Shown here: piece after piece, positions 12,301 through 22,071 of the stretch
How positions within the stretch are numbered: the stretch's first letter is position 1
How the letters are laid out: every line of letters starts with the position of its first letter
Origin: Lepas anatifera
Lineage: Eukaryota; Arthropoda; Thecostraca; Lepadidae
DNA: 64,000 nucleotides
Reading direction: 5' to 3'
Assembly: GCA_034440635.1 (NCBI GenBank)
Contig: JAOTON010001048.1
Span: 5,001-69,000 of the forward strand
Notes under the pieces: model-generated
What the model was told of the DNA's origin: nothing
The model's input: the letters and a program-made list of their open reading frames with translations, nothing else
Databases searched by the model: none
Translations under genes and position numbers: made by a program

Positions 12301-14175
12301 TGGCCTAGTGGGCGTGTGTGATTTCTTCCTTAGGGTCAAATTTCCTGTATTTAACCCGTAACCCAGTGAAGTCCAAGTCCCTAATGGCCTCGCTACCTTT
12401 AATCCGTAAATAGTATCCATAAATATAAGCGTGGAAAGTCTGGTTACATAACTTTGCCGCGTCTCAAAGCTTCCGATTTGACCTTTTCTAGGTCAAGTTT
12501 TAACCCACGCCCCACCGGGGGTCCGGCGCCACCTTCGCCCCACCGGGTCATCGATGCCCCCCTCGAACTCCGAAAATATGAGGGTTAGCGCAAATCTGAA
12601 AAGTGCATTAGAAAGCTCGCGTGAATTCAGTAAGAAATTACTTAACAGGTTTAAGCGCTTAGATCAATGGTTTGACCTCCAGAGGTCAAGTTAGGTCACG
12701 ATAGGCTATTTTAACCAAAATATGCAATGTTTAAGCAAACGGGGCATAACTCTTATGCCATTAGAGCTATTAAGATCTGGTAAAGTACATTTGATAGGAA
12801 AAGGCCTGACCGTTTTCCTCTATGTGGAACGTAAACATCTTCCGCCAGTAGTTTGACCTCCAGAGGTCACCTCGTGACCTAATATGACCTGAGGTCACGA
12901 AAGGTCAGAAAGTGACGTTGCCGTATATCAAATAATGAAAGCCAGTGACGAGGCATACACGATGATGTTTGATTCAGCGCTTTAGCTTGATTAGGTAAAA
13001 ATTTACTATCAAAATACTGTTTTTGACCCCTGGTAACGTTGGATGACCTCGGAGAGATCAAAGAGCAAATATGGTCCATGGGATCCGTGAAAGGGTGTCG
13101 AAGAACGCTTTTCTGAGCTAGCTGAGCATTTGCAAGCCTTTTGCGACTTTTAGATCACAAGACAGCTTTTACCATGCTTTTTCAATGGCAGGGGTCACCT
13201 CGTGACCTGACCTCAGGTCACGAAGTCAAAAATCCCGGTTATACACCTTGTAGACCCTGGAGGGGTCATGAAGTGTAGGAAGTTTCAAATCGATCTACTA
13301 ATAGATGTAGCTCTTATAGAGCTCAAAAGTTGAAGTGAGGTGACCTTGGTTGACCTCGTCTGGTGACCTCACCTTGGGTGACCTGGGATAAAACATTTCA
13401 GGGATGGTTGGAAAATGAAGGGGTGAGAGGTAGAGCCCTCAACCGTGCTGCGTCTCGTCGTTTTTCTGCTATCCCGGAAAAAACTTAGGGGGCCTTCGAT
13501 GGCCCGGTGGGGCGAGGGTTAAGTTATAATAACTGGACAATAATTGCCTGGCCCAGAGGGCCCAAAGGCTTGTGCATCTGTCGCACCTAATTCCACCTTT
13601 TTCGACTTTCCTACACATGTAGAGGCTTAATGTTTATCCATAGAGATCTAACTTTGGCGACCTTCTGTGAGCTGTAAAATTGCCGGGATCAGCCGGGACT
13701 GAAATCCTGGCAATATGCATACCTACATAAGTCACGAGCGCCTACCAAATTTCAACAAAATAAAGGTCGGTCCCAAGTGTCCGCTTCGGTTCGATTTCGC
13801 GTGGAACAGCCCAGATTGTGCGACTATGTCGTGTGCGAGTTGTTTTCCTCGGGGCGGGTCCGGGAGCTTGCAGCCTGTCGATTACGTACTCCCACGAGAC
13901 TGGAGCGCGGGGCCGTGCCTCCTGCAGCCATCGTCTCTGTTACCGGCGGCTGTGTCTCCGCCACAGGCCACTGTGCCAGGTTTGACGACATCCTGTACGA
14001 GGGCAGCGTGGAGGAGCAGGCGTTTGCGGCCTTCTTCTGCAGCGGTGAGCACGTGCAAGGGGTGGCCACCATGGGAAGGGACCCAGAGGCGGCCCGCTGG
14101 GCCGAGTACATGCAGAGTCACGGCTTCCCCACCAAGGAGGAGGTACAGCGCACGCTCAGCGAAAACAAACCATAG
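318..14175 (+). CDS. AIFM3: AIFM3-like apoptosis-inducing factor 3, C-terminal part, 6 exons
   Basis: FAD- and NAD-dependent pyridine nucleotide-disulfide oxidoreductase of the AIFM3 family; the animal protein has an N-terminal Rieske 2Fe-2S domain, which would lie upstream. Exons: 318-442, 2184-2314, 2889-3085, 7332-7460, 8287-8503, 13967-14175 (TAG). Every junction is GT-AG and the phases agree; the total is 1008 nt (335 residues plus stop). Visible motifs: LVVATGTR (end of the first FAD region), HVVILGSSFIGMEVAS (NAD-binding Rossmann loop in the GSSFIG form), VCVLAIGVIPN, GVLAAGDVA (second FAD motif), and HWQLALYLGMAAG followed by FGKSIRYAG. The last exon is the C-terminal reductase domain with GHCARFDDILYEG. 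The introns hold a 33-bp minisatellite, short transposons and a 3 kb inverted repeat. The family assignment is firm; orthology to AIFM3 rather than a close paralogue is inferred from order and motif similarity. Confidence 0.92.
742..2165. repeat. 33-bp minisatellite in AIFM3 intron, abutting the 3' splice site
   Basis: About 43 tandem copies of a 33-bp unit containing TTGTTGTAGAGCTGCGGGCG. Two main unit types alternate irregularly, one with CTGAGTGG and one with CTGGTTGG. The array stops about 20 bp before the acceptor AG at 2182-2183 of the exon starting at 2184. Because 33 is a multiple of three and the unit lacks stops, several frames on both strands stay open (11-residue repeats). These open frames are a by-product, not genes. 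Confidence 0.95.
2315..2888 (+). other. Short AIFM3 intron without recognisable content
   Basis: The interval between the GT donor after 2314 and the acceptor before 2889 shows no repeat array, conserved open frame or RNA motif that I can recognise. Confidence 0.7.
4321..5564 (-). pseudogene. Broken ORF of an uncharacterised, probably transposon-derived protein
   Basis: Three adjacent minus-strand frames (5154-5564, 4801-5253, 4321-4587) read as one decayed coding region inside AIFM3 intron 3. The first has NKLPTLSSTVGMLRYH and a later W-rich segment. The frame then shifts near 5270-5280 into a basic, coiled-coil-like part (ERYKELVLEKDKLY), followed by an acidic Ser/Asp/Glu stretch. The last frame has LTHYTDSSTKK. 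From memory, the layout resembles multi-copy proteins of unknown function that are abundant in crustacean and other invertebrate genomes. No catalytic domain is recognised. The frameshift and missing links indicate a pseudogene or element remnant. Confidence 0.4.
5636..5967. mobile_element. Short inverted-repeat element (MITE), 332 bp, copy A
   Basis: The ends are inverted repeats: CATGGGCGGACGCAG on the left, and on the right CTGCGTCCGCCCCTG, whose reverse complement matches closely. The flanks carry a near-perfect 8-bp target duplication, GTCAGAGG (5628-5635) and GTCGGAGG (5968-5975). An 8-bp duplication suggests a non-autonomous hAT-type element. The interior repeats TTTACACTAGGTCTGTAGAG and contains long C runs. 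A second copy lies at 59447-59732. No transposase is encoded. Confidence 0.85.
6643..6833. mobile_element. Short inverted-repeat element, 191 bp
   Basis: The left end CAGGGGCGTCGCCAC and the right end GTGGCGACGCCCGTG are inverted repeats (14 of 15). The flanking octamers CTTTTCAG and CTCTTAAG match at 6 of 8, consistent with an old 8-bp target duplication. It lies in AIFM3 intron 3 and has no coding capacity. Confidence 0.7.
8157..8266. repeat. Two-copy ~53-bp duplication next to an AIFM3 3' splice site
   Basis: Two diverged copies, each containing CCCGCTCTGTC, then TGGAGCGGG, then CTGGGT, lie side by side about 20 bp upstream of the acceptor of the exon starting at 8287. This is a minimal version of the splice-site-proximal arrays seen elsewhere in this window. 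Confidence 0.65.
9290..12310. mobile_element. 3 kb inverted repeat (two ~1.25 kb arms) with remnants of an unknown element protein
   Basis: The left arm (~9290-10565) and right arm (~11060-12310) are reverse complements with scattered mismatches, for example TCGTCAAAAATGGCTATAAT near 9452 against its complement near 12145. They are separated by a ~0.5 kb spacer. Both arms carry decayed pieces of one protein, read outward from the spacer: the right arm on + (11391-11660, with VVNEAAERGIGML) and the left arm on - . The segment resembles a dispersed invertebrate protein family of unknown function, with stops and shifts. It could be a fold-back element or two opposed insertions. It lies in AIFM3 intron 5. 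Confidence 0.75.
12504..13518. mobile_element. piggyBac-like non-autonomous element, 1015 bp, rich in TGACCT/AGGTCA
   Basis: It begins CCCACGCCCCACCGGGGG, ends CCCGGTGGGGCGAGGG, and is flanked on both sides by TTAA (12500-12503 and 13519-13522). A TTAA target with CCC-type inverted ends is the piggyBac signature. No transposase frame is present. The body contains many TGACCT/AGGTCA hexamers in direct, inverted and everted pairs, including TGACCTGAGGTCA. An inverted copy starts at 63201, a truncated one at 44054, and a related family member lies at 36941-37764. Confidence 0.82.
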
Positions 14176-15700
14176 AACGCACCCGCAACGTAGCCTCCTT
14201 CCATGTAATCCAGCAGGCCGCACGTGCAGCTTTGTTTGGTGGTGACCGTGATGTGGCGCGCTGAGGCGATAGCTGTTTTGAAGGTGAATGGCAGCTATGG
14301 CGGGTGCTTGCCGCGGTTGAATTTGCACCGCCTGCAAACCTACCTGAATATTGTGTATGCTTACCACAAGATATTTATAGTAGGTCTCACGATATATTTA
14401 ATCATGATCAGGAGGCCGGATGTGCTTTTTCAACAGTTTAGCAATGTAACTGTTTGTCCAGTTAGTGTTTGTATGTTTGTGTACGTTGGCAGTTTTTACT
14501 GGAGGTTGCTGTGTTCAGACTGAAGCACAATTATTGCAGGGTGTCGGTAACACGTAGTTTATTTCTAGTGCAATGATCACGTTTTGCGAACACGGTTATC
14601 TTGTTATGGTATTATGTATTATTATGGCCTGGATAATGTCCGAGTTATTGCAGGGTAATGCACACCCCCACATTTATTGGGGGCAGCAATATAATGAAGT
14701 TTTAAGGGCTAGTTTAGTTGACTCCTCGTGCGAAATGTTTTGTGATGATTATTCCGTCCTGCTTTTAGTCTGTTTTTTTACGTGTATAATATTTTCACAT
14801 TCTGCTCAATGCAAAAGACCAATAGAGACGTACATTATGTATTGAGACGTGCTTTCTCCTGAAATCAAAGTGATCTCTGTGTTCTGTTTGTTTTTTGTTG
14901 TTGTATTGACGTGGACTTTTCTGTAGTCGCAGATGAATGTAGGTACTCACGCGCTTATTTGATTTCCAAAAGATGTTTTCAAACTCCACGTAATTTCTTG
15001 CAATCCTTGTTTGCCATGCATCTGTTTAATTTGGTGTCGTGGTCACCTTGTATCTTGTCTCGACCCGATGACGTAGATATTGCACGTGCACGTGCCTTGG
15101 CACTTGGGACCAAATAACCTATTGAGGGATATACCTGCTATGGGACCAAAGAAACTATTGAGGGATATACCTGCTATGGGACCAAAGAAACCGCCGAGAG
15201 ATACTTGCTTAATCACTGAATGGCGCTGCCGTGTCCATGGTAAATACTCAGGTGTGAGTGCTACGATCAATATACTGCACTGCAAGCATAGTTAACATTT
15301 TAAGTGCAATTGGGTAGGCAATGCCGGCCACGGTTCACGTCGACTTCTGCAAGCCCCCATTTGTGCGAGTGAGCCTATTGCATACGTCGGAAAATATAAC
15401 CTGCAATTCGTGTGGGCGTTTTCCTGAACACTCGCCCCGGTGTGAGGAGTGTGTAGTCACATATCAGCTTTTTCCCAGTTAACCAGAAAACGGCGACCCC
15501 GAACGCTGCTGAACCGGACACATTATTCTATATGGTTTTCGCAACCATTGAAAAAACGGGTCTAAGTCAGGACAGGTCACACCCATGTCAAGTAACCACC
15601 TGAAAAAGTTACGGATGGCAACCGGGAAGAAGGTTTAAACTATTAATATAGGTTATGTTCCAATCATGGGGTTACTTAATGCCACAAGTTGCAACGGTGT
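14176..15700. other. AIFM3 3' flank / probable 3' UTR and intergenic DNA
   Basis: AT-rich sequence after the AIFM3 stop. I see no clear AATAAA signal and no conserved frame. A 36-bp unit with TATTGAGGGATATACCTGCT is repeated about 2.5 times at 15107-15200. The rest is unassigned. Confidence 0.5.
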
Positions 15701-15999
15701 TCGTCAATGACACGGTCAGGTTCGGGCCATGACCTCTTCATTGGCAATGCATGGGAAACAAAAAGGAATAAGAAATGCTGCTCTTTTAGTAACCATACAT
15801 GTATTGCGACAGCACGCTTGAAAAAAACACTACAACGGTAAAAAACGAATAGTACAATGGGTGCGCACCCTAAAATCCGAAGGCCGGCCGGCATGATTAC
15901 GCTGGGCAATATTATAAAACGCATAAGTAACGGTATAAGACAGCGAAAAATACAGCGCAACATAACCGCCGGGCCGGAGCCCGACCGCAGAGAAGTACG

Positions 16000-17110
16000 C
16001 CGCGCCGCCACAACAGGCGACGATACCCCGCGCAGCAGCAGCCGCCGCGGGCGGCGGGAGGCGCCCAGCCGAGAGAGCGGCGGGAGGCCACCCCACCACG
16101 GCAACCGAAGACCCGCAGCCGCAGAGATGACACCGCGCCGGACGGCGAGAGGCCGCCCGTGCGCAGCGATCGTCGGGGCGCAGCCGCCGCGGCGGGCGGC
16201 GGGAGGCCACCCCACCACGGCGACCGAAGACATGAAACTGTAGGCGGGCGCCGCGCCGGACGGCGAGGAGGCCGCCCGGACGAGGCGAACGCCGGGATGA
16301 GTCCGATGAGTGGCCGCCGCGGCGAGCGGCGGGAGGCCATCCCACCGCGGCGACCGAAGACTCGCAGCCGTAGAGACGACACCGCGCCGGACGGCGAGAG
16401 CGCCCGGGCGCGGCGACCGAAGACATGAAGCCGCAGGTGGACGCCACGCCGGACGGCGAGAGGCCGCCCGGGCGCAGTGATCGTCGGGGCGCGGCCGTCG
16501 AGTGGCCGCCGCGGCGAGCGGCGGGAGGCCACCCCACACGGCGACCGAAGACACGCAGCCGCAGAGACGACACCGCGCCGGACGGCGGAGGCCGCCCGTG
16601 CGCAGCGATCGTCGGGGCGCAGCCGCCGCGGCGGGCGGCGGAGGCCACCCACCACGGCGACCGAAGACATGAAACTGTAGGCGGGCGCCGCGCCGGACGG
16701 CGAGAGGCCGCCCGGACGAGGCGAACGCCGGGATGAGTCCGTTGAGTGGCCGCCGCGGCGAGCGGCGGAGGCCGCCCGGGCGCGGCGACCGTAGACATGA
16801 AGCCGCAGGCGGACGCCACGCCGGACGGCGAGAGGCCGCCCGGGCGCAGCGATCGTCGGGGCGCAGCCGCCGAGTGGCCGCCGCGGTGGGCGGCGGGAGA
16901 CCACCCCACCACGGCGACCGAAGACACGCAGCCGCAGAGATGACATCGCGCCGGACGGCGAGGGGCCGCCCGGGTGCAGCGATCGCCGGGGCGCAGCCGC
17001 ACAGCGGCCGGCAGGCGGCCGCCCCAGGTACGGCGACCGACGAAACGCGACCGCAGAGCGGACGTCACCCGCCCACAGCCGGACGGCCAGCCGCCGGCGA
17101 ACCGCGGCGA
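16000..17110. repeat. GC-rich, CpG-dense tandem array, ~120-135 bp units
   Basis: Phrases such as GGCGACCGAAGACATGAA, CGCCGGACGGCGAGAGGCC and CAGCGATCGTCGGGGCGCAG recur every ~120-135 bp with indels, about eight times. The extreme GC content leaves long frames open on both strands (for example 15830-17224 minus). These frames are Arg/Pro/Ala-rich and overlap each other, so I do not call them genes. Whether the CpG density reflects an unmethylated island or simply a satellite cannot be told from sequence. Confidence 0.75.
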
Positions 17111-17399
17111 CACCAGCCCCGGCCATCCGCGCCAGGCACTCGCAGCCCGGGAGCGAGGCGACCTCCATGTTGGTCCTGAAAATGAAGTGAGATGAGAAAA
17201 GGGGGGAGGAGGGGATGATTCCATGAGCTCGACGTATGGCGGGGGATGAGGGTTCTTGTCGAGAGGATGAATGATGCGGTCAGAATGGCGGCGGATAGGA
17301 CCAGGAGCATAGCTCGGTCACGGCCTCCTGTGCCTGATTGTGTTAACGAATTCCGCAAAAATGATTCCATATATTTAAATTTTGACTAGTGTAAGTGGT

Positions 17400-18378
17400 G
17401 TTTGCTTCCGGCCGGACTCGGTCACTCCCCCTCCCCCGCCCACCCCCAGACATTTGCAGATCCCGGCCCGGACTCCGGGGTTAAGCTAGATCAGGCTTCA
17501 ACCAGCTTTAAATTTAGATTTTGCGGCTTTTCTACCATCCAGGAAGTATACATCTTAGGAAGACAAAACTATTGTCCTGTTAAAGGTTGATCAACGTTGG
17601 GGAGGTTCTAATAGTGGTCCATTAAAATTTTCTTTACAACAGTCTTAAAGAAACCTTTTGATAGAGGAACATCGTCTATCTGTCTAATTCTAGATGCGAT
17701 TATATTGTTCCAGCACTCAGGAGCAGCAATAAACGGCGTACACTTATGGTATATCGTGAAAACAAATGGTACCATAAAATGTTTGGAGTTTCATTTTTTC
17801 TGAGTGGGATATGCTAATCTATTTGCTTCGTTGCCTGACTCCAGATTGAGATATATATTAACATGGGTTCCATCCCTACGGCGGGAAATCACCTTCCACG
17901 TCCAATCTGACTCCGGTAAGAGTACGATTAAAGACCACGTCATAGTCTATAGCAGCTGATGCGCCCTATTTACCCCCGTCCCCCCCACTAGGGGGGGTTG
18001 GTTTTTAAGATGGCCGCGAAAGAGGGACTCCGAAAGGTAAACAACGTTAGTGGGCCCGGGAATAGCATGGTAAGCGGTGAATTATACGTGTTTTATGCCT
18101 GGTATGTGGCAGTGGCTTATAACCAGCCGCTGCATAAGGCAGTGAGGAGCCCAAATTCGAGGAGTTTTTGGTCCCAAGGAGCAAAGTTTGTATTTAGGAT
18201 CAGGTTAAAGTTTGCTGCAACTCCCCCCCACTTTTTGCCGGTGGCGACGCTTATGTTTGGAAACGCATTTTCCATCGTACATTCAAACTGGAATTTCAGA
18301 CAGCTTGAAACGAATAAAGGCGTATATCTACCGAACTATTTCAAGATGTCAGTTTCCCGGGCTAAAAAGGAATACAGC
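17400..18378. other. Intergenic stretch without assigned features
   Basis: No repeat ends, conserved protein similarity or RNA gene recognised. An ATGGCCGCGAAAG followed by a GT site near 18010 could imitate a first exon but has no support. Confidence 0.5.
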
Positions 18379-18657
18379 CATAGGCGGATCCAAGGGGACA
18401 GCAAAGTGGGCATGTGCCCCATACGCAGATCCAGGGGCAAAGGGAGTATGTGCCCCCCCGCCATTGACCCTCGGCGCCCCTGAAATGGCCACGCCCCCTG
18501 AAATTTCGCTTCCCACCCCCCCTCCACCCCAGGATGCGAAAGTCGGCTCCCACCGATAGGGTTTTGCTCCCATCCGATAGGGTTTCTCAGTCAAGAATGG
18601 CGCCTCGCTCCCCCCTCGGGAAAGTGCCCCCGATCGGCAATCCTGGATCCGCCTTTG
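18379..18657. mobile_element. Short hAT-type element related to the GGCGGATCCAGG family
   Basis: The left end CATAGGCGGATCCAAGG and the right end CCTGGATCCGCCTTTG are inverted repeats of the same type as the element at 38546. The flanking octamers agree at only 5 of 8, so the target duplication is degraded. No coding capacity. Confidence 0.6.
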
Positions 18658-18748
18658 ATGACGGCCCAAGGATAAAGGCCTACTCCTGCTAGAAGCAGGC
18701 TCAAGGGAGTGGAAGGAGGCATAAGCGGAACTGGAGATCGCCCCACAG

Positions 18749-19096
18749 CCAGTCTGCAAAGTATGGCAGCAGGCCAGACGAGTCGCACCAGCCATCTAAA
18801 ATTCTCGCACCACCATCCTCCAAAAATTCGCACCAATATGCCACATACCAGAGAAAAAATGCACCCATTCCTACCCCTGCAATGCAATGCTATCTCAATC
18901 ATTAGTCAGTTAATTAAGGGCTTTTATAAGGCCCCTCCTGTGTCTTAATAGCCATTCACCCATTATTTGTTTATTTTAAATGTCACTAACCTTGCAAATT
19001 CGCACCAGGTTGATTAAATTCGCACCACTCGGTTCTGTCTCCAAGGGCACTCGCGCCGACGAGATCTCGTCGAAAATGCCATACTTTGTACACTGG
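18749..19096. mobile_element. CCAGTCTGC-family MITE, copy 1
   Basis: Terminal inverted repeats CCAGTCTGCAAAGTATGGCA and TGCCATACTTTGTACACTGG. The flanking octamers CCCCACAG (18741) and CCTCACAG (19097) match at 7 of 8. Several TTCGCACCA motifs sit just inside both ends as subterminal repeats. The element is 348 bp without an ORF. Two more copies are at 34677 and 35079, and a longer relative with similar ends is at 25830. Confidence 0.88.
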
Positions 19097-19174
19097 CCTC
19101 ACAGCCGCTTACCAGGTGGATGTCAATGGAAGTGAGATGGCTGAAAATGTCTGCAACAGACAGCAGCAATTTGA

Positions 19175-19339
19175 GCCTATCTTCTTCCCAATTCTCAGTT
19201 TCAACTTCCACTGCTTGGACAGCAACTTATCCTGAGGAAACTTGTGAAAGCTGAGACTTCGACACTTTCTTCGGAAGGATACACACTGAGGAACGCAGCA
19301 TTTCTGATTGGATCTAATGGTTATCCGTCTCTTCTCCAT
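19175..19339 (-). pseudogene. THAP-type zinc-finger fragment
   Basis: From an ATG at 19339 the minus strand reads a basic start, then CCVPQC, SFHKFPQD and a W-containing basic helix (KQWKLKLR). This is the first half of a THAP DNA-binding domain (C-x2/4-C, then the FHxFP motif). The distal Cys-x2-His pair and the AVPTIF-like end are missing, because the similarity stops near 19175 just beside the MITE at 18749-19096. It may be a first exon whose partner lies elsewhere, or a relic of a THAP-bearing transposase. NOP10 lies downstream in coordinate order on the same strand. Confidence 0.6.
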
Positions 19340-20066
19340 TTTCTTTGAACTTTCCAAGATTATAACAAACAAGAAAATAACGCCAGTCTTCAATATTCAC
19401 GTCCACCCAACGTCACGTATAACCACGCTCTTTCACGAGTTTACCACGACTGAAAATCCGTTACCATAGGAACCGTGTAGGAACCAAGGAGTTTATTTAC
19501 AAATGCGCCGGATATGAAGCAGCCGCGCCAGACGTCAGTCCCTCTACTGGCGTTTCCAAAAAAATCCGCCAGGTTCCAACACTTTCGATGACCGAGGCCA
19601 ATAGGTACCCGATTACGGTATACGGTGGAGTATACGGTGGATCAGGTTGGTAGACCGGAGCGAAGAATAGGATAGTGAGGGATGAGATCGAGGAGGAGAT
19701 TGGGAGACAGAAGAAACAATGAAGCAGTTCACAGCCTCGGCCACCCAACAATCGGGAATCAACTGGATCACGAGCGCCGGCTACAACTGACCACTTGGCT
19801 TCCGTTCAGTAACATTCGGCAACCAGTATCCAGTTGGGAATTGACCACCACACATCTGTGACAAGCATGAAATGTATTATGTACCATGATCACTGGCGGT
19901 GACAACAGCGGTACCAGGCTGGGTTCCCATGCTGGCACGTGATGACTACACTGTCAGCCATCTTGATAAATCTGGTCCATCTGTCCCACACATCTGTCCA
20001 GGATGATCGCACCAGCTCTCAGTCACCCATCGATCTAGTGCACAACTGTTGGACACCACACTGAGT

Positions 20067-20261
20067 TTAGCAGGCAAGTTTGGCCTGCTGCGTCGGTAGC
20101 AGCCCAAAGCGTTGCTTGATGGTGATCCGTTCGCGTGAGTACTTGTCTTCTGGTGAGAAGCGGGCAGGGTGAGCCGATAGTGTGGGCTTCCCGTCAGGAG
20201 CCACCTTCTTCAAGGTGTAGACCCGCTGACCAGTCCCATCGTCGCTGTACATCAGGTACAT
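20067..20261 (-). CDS. NOP10: H/ACA ribonucleoprotein complex subunit 3 (NOP10)
   Basis: NOP10 is a small core subunit of H/ACA snoRNPs and of telomerase RNP, bridging dyskerin/Cbf5 and acting in rRNA pseudouridylation in the nucleolus. The frame encodes 64 residues, the usual length. Diagnostic strings are [35 protein letters not shown] and [11 protein letters not shown]. The ATG at 20261 is chosen because it gives the family N-terminus; the frame is open 18 codons further upstream. There is no intron. The last residues (AKLAC) diverge, as usual. It lies between AIFM3 and gephyrin on the opposite strand. Confidence 0.97.
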   Translation of the reverse strand: MYLMYSDDGTGQRVYTLKKVAPDGKPTLSAHPARFSPEDKYSRERITIKQRFGLLPTQQAKLAC

Positions 20262-20809
20262 GGTGATGCAATGCTGTGGAGAATCCAAGCCTTGATCAGG
20301 TGAAGATACATGCACATTACAGCAGGTAGGGTCAGAAGCGTCCCATAATCAGACTGACTCAATTAGAGCAGTGTTGATCTTAATTTTGTAACATGGTTTC
20401 AAAACACTAGTGTGGTAGTATATCAAACATTTTGTCAGAGCATATCCGCCCCTTTCCCCCTCCTAAAATATATACAACTCAGGTGTACACCTGTGACTCA
20501 ACTGCTCATTCAAACACCAAATAATTTAGCTCTTAGCTTTTTTAGGTAGCTTGGGATTTTCACAGCCAAGAAAAGCTTACAGGCTGTGACGGATATACTC
20601 AGTATTCTAATAGTATTTTCCCAGTTTCCATGCAAAATGAGGGGATACAGATAAAGCTGAGAATCAGGATACAGCCATCACAGTTTCCATGACACTTCGT
20701 TTTGTTTAATAACAACAAAAGCTTTACCCTCAACAACCTTCCCTCCTTTACCCCTGCACTGTGAGGAGAATCTTTACCATCACTACAAAATCCTGCCAGA
20801 TCTTGTTGA

Positions 20810-20910
20810 GCCGCCCCAGTAGCTCAGTTGGTAGAGCGTTGGGCTCTGACCCACTGCTCACAAACATGCAGTGGCGGTGCATGTCTAGGCTTGGGATCGG
20901 TTCCCCTGAG
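20810..20910 (+). mobile_element. tRNA-derived SINE head
   Basis: GCCGCCCCAGTAGCTCAGTT starts a tRNA-like pol III promoter. Box A is TAGCTCAGTTGG (20820-20831). A box-B-like GGGATCGGTTCCCC lies at 20893-20906, one mismatch from consensus in its core. The box spacing (~60-70 bp) is longer than in a tRNA gene and the acceptor stem does not close, so this is a SINE rather than a functional tRNA. Its 3' limit is uncertain. Confidence 0.6.
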
Positions 20911-21903
20911 ACTCTTCGGCGTTCCACAATTTACCTAACGCATGTCAGCTGGCAACTGGCTGGTGAGAAGGTGACCTGAGTAAAGCGGCCATCTGTGCTG
21001 TGTGGGACGTTTAACTTTAGATTCTAAATTAACCCTTTATTGTGGGAGTTGCTCGTTCGGGTTGTGGAGTCGGGTCTCTGTGACATGTCCCCTGATGACT
21101 TTAATGATGCTAACGCGGCATCGGTAAATTCGCAACACCAGAGGATAGGGAAATTATTGTATTAATGTGAGACCACATCATGCCCTTTATCTCCCTTTCC
21201 ATTATTCAGCGACCTCCATTCCCAAACAATTCCCCAAATCAATTAAAAACTCCCACATTATGAAAATGCATAGTCGTAATGGGGGATACAGTTACAGAGA
21301 GAGATGTGTTTGAAGGTTGTACAGCTAACTCTTCTTTTCCCCATGTTCTAGATGTGTTTTTCTCTCTCGTGCATTATTAGATGCAAACATACATGTACGG
21401 TTTCACATCCCTTGTGTCAGGTCTGTAGAGCACTGGATTTGCCGTGGATGCCCCAAAGGTTTTTACATTTTGGGGAGGGTGGATTGAGTGCTGTTGTCTG
21501 GGTGTGTGTACTTGATGCATGTTTTTACTGTGAAATATATGTGTACAGACTCAATGAGACTCTGACTCCAAAAACTGAACTGGGAACTTTGACTAAATTT
21601 ATAAAATTTAATCAACAAGAAGGGGATTGAAACCTAGTTTCCATTCCCCAAAAGCTCTGTCAGTATCAAAATTTCAAATACATTGTGAGGGAACATACCA
21701 TATTGGAACATACCATATATATTGGAACATACCATATTTCTCCATACACAAAATCTGAGTGAGATCTAGTACCTAGTGGAAAACAAAGATTGGAGGCCAC
21801 TTAAGGCCTATGAAGTCTGGTAACAACGAGCTCTAGCGTCGTGTTTGGTCTTAGTCTGTGTCGGGGATGTGATATTTGATATCGAACCAGAAAGCATCTA
21901 TTC

Positions 21904-22071
21904 TCAATTTGAATGAAATTGAGGGGCGCAGCCAACCACAGCGGGAGGGCTGTTCCAGTCATTTACAACACAAACTCCAAAAGCGTTATGCCGGGAGCAA
22001 GAATGAGCTCTTGGTTTCATAAGTTTCAGCTGGTGGCCTCTTGTTCGAGCGGATCTGTCGACCGATGGCAT
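21904..22071 (-). pseudogene. LINE reverse-transcriptase 3' fragment, interrupted by a transposon
   Basis: The minus strand reads RSARTRGHQLKLMKPRA and later VVNDWNSPP. This is the typical extreme C-terminus of a non-LTR retrotransposon ORF2 (TRGHxxKL ... NDWNSLP). It is cut at 22071, where the GATGGCAT-flanked element begins. Confidence 0.65.

Noticed and set aside
13715..13966. Upstream part of the open frame that contains the last AIFM3 exon
   Set aside because: Similarity to AIFM3 begins only at 13967, directly after a CCACAG acceptor whose phase matches the preceding exon; the earlier residues are intronic read-through.
15830..17224. 464- and 418-residue minus-strand frames
   Set aside because: Arg/Pro/Ala-rich translations of a GC-rich tandem array, open in several frames at once, with no domain or conserved start.
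17065..17370. Minus-strand ORF with a hydrophobic segment (AMLLVLSAAILTASF)
   Set aside because: It runs into the GC-rich array, has no homology that I recognise and no supporting gene structure.
18000..18045. First exon starting ATGGCCGCGAAAG with a GT donor
   Set aside because: Only ~10 codons, no recognisable downstream exon, and no protein similarity.
20810..20910. Functional tRNA gene
   Set aside because: Box A is good, but the A-B spacing is too long, no cloverleaf or closing acceptor stem is seen, and box B has a mismatch; a SINE head fits better.
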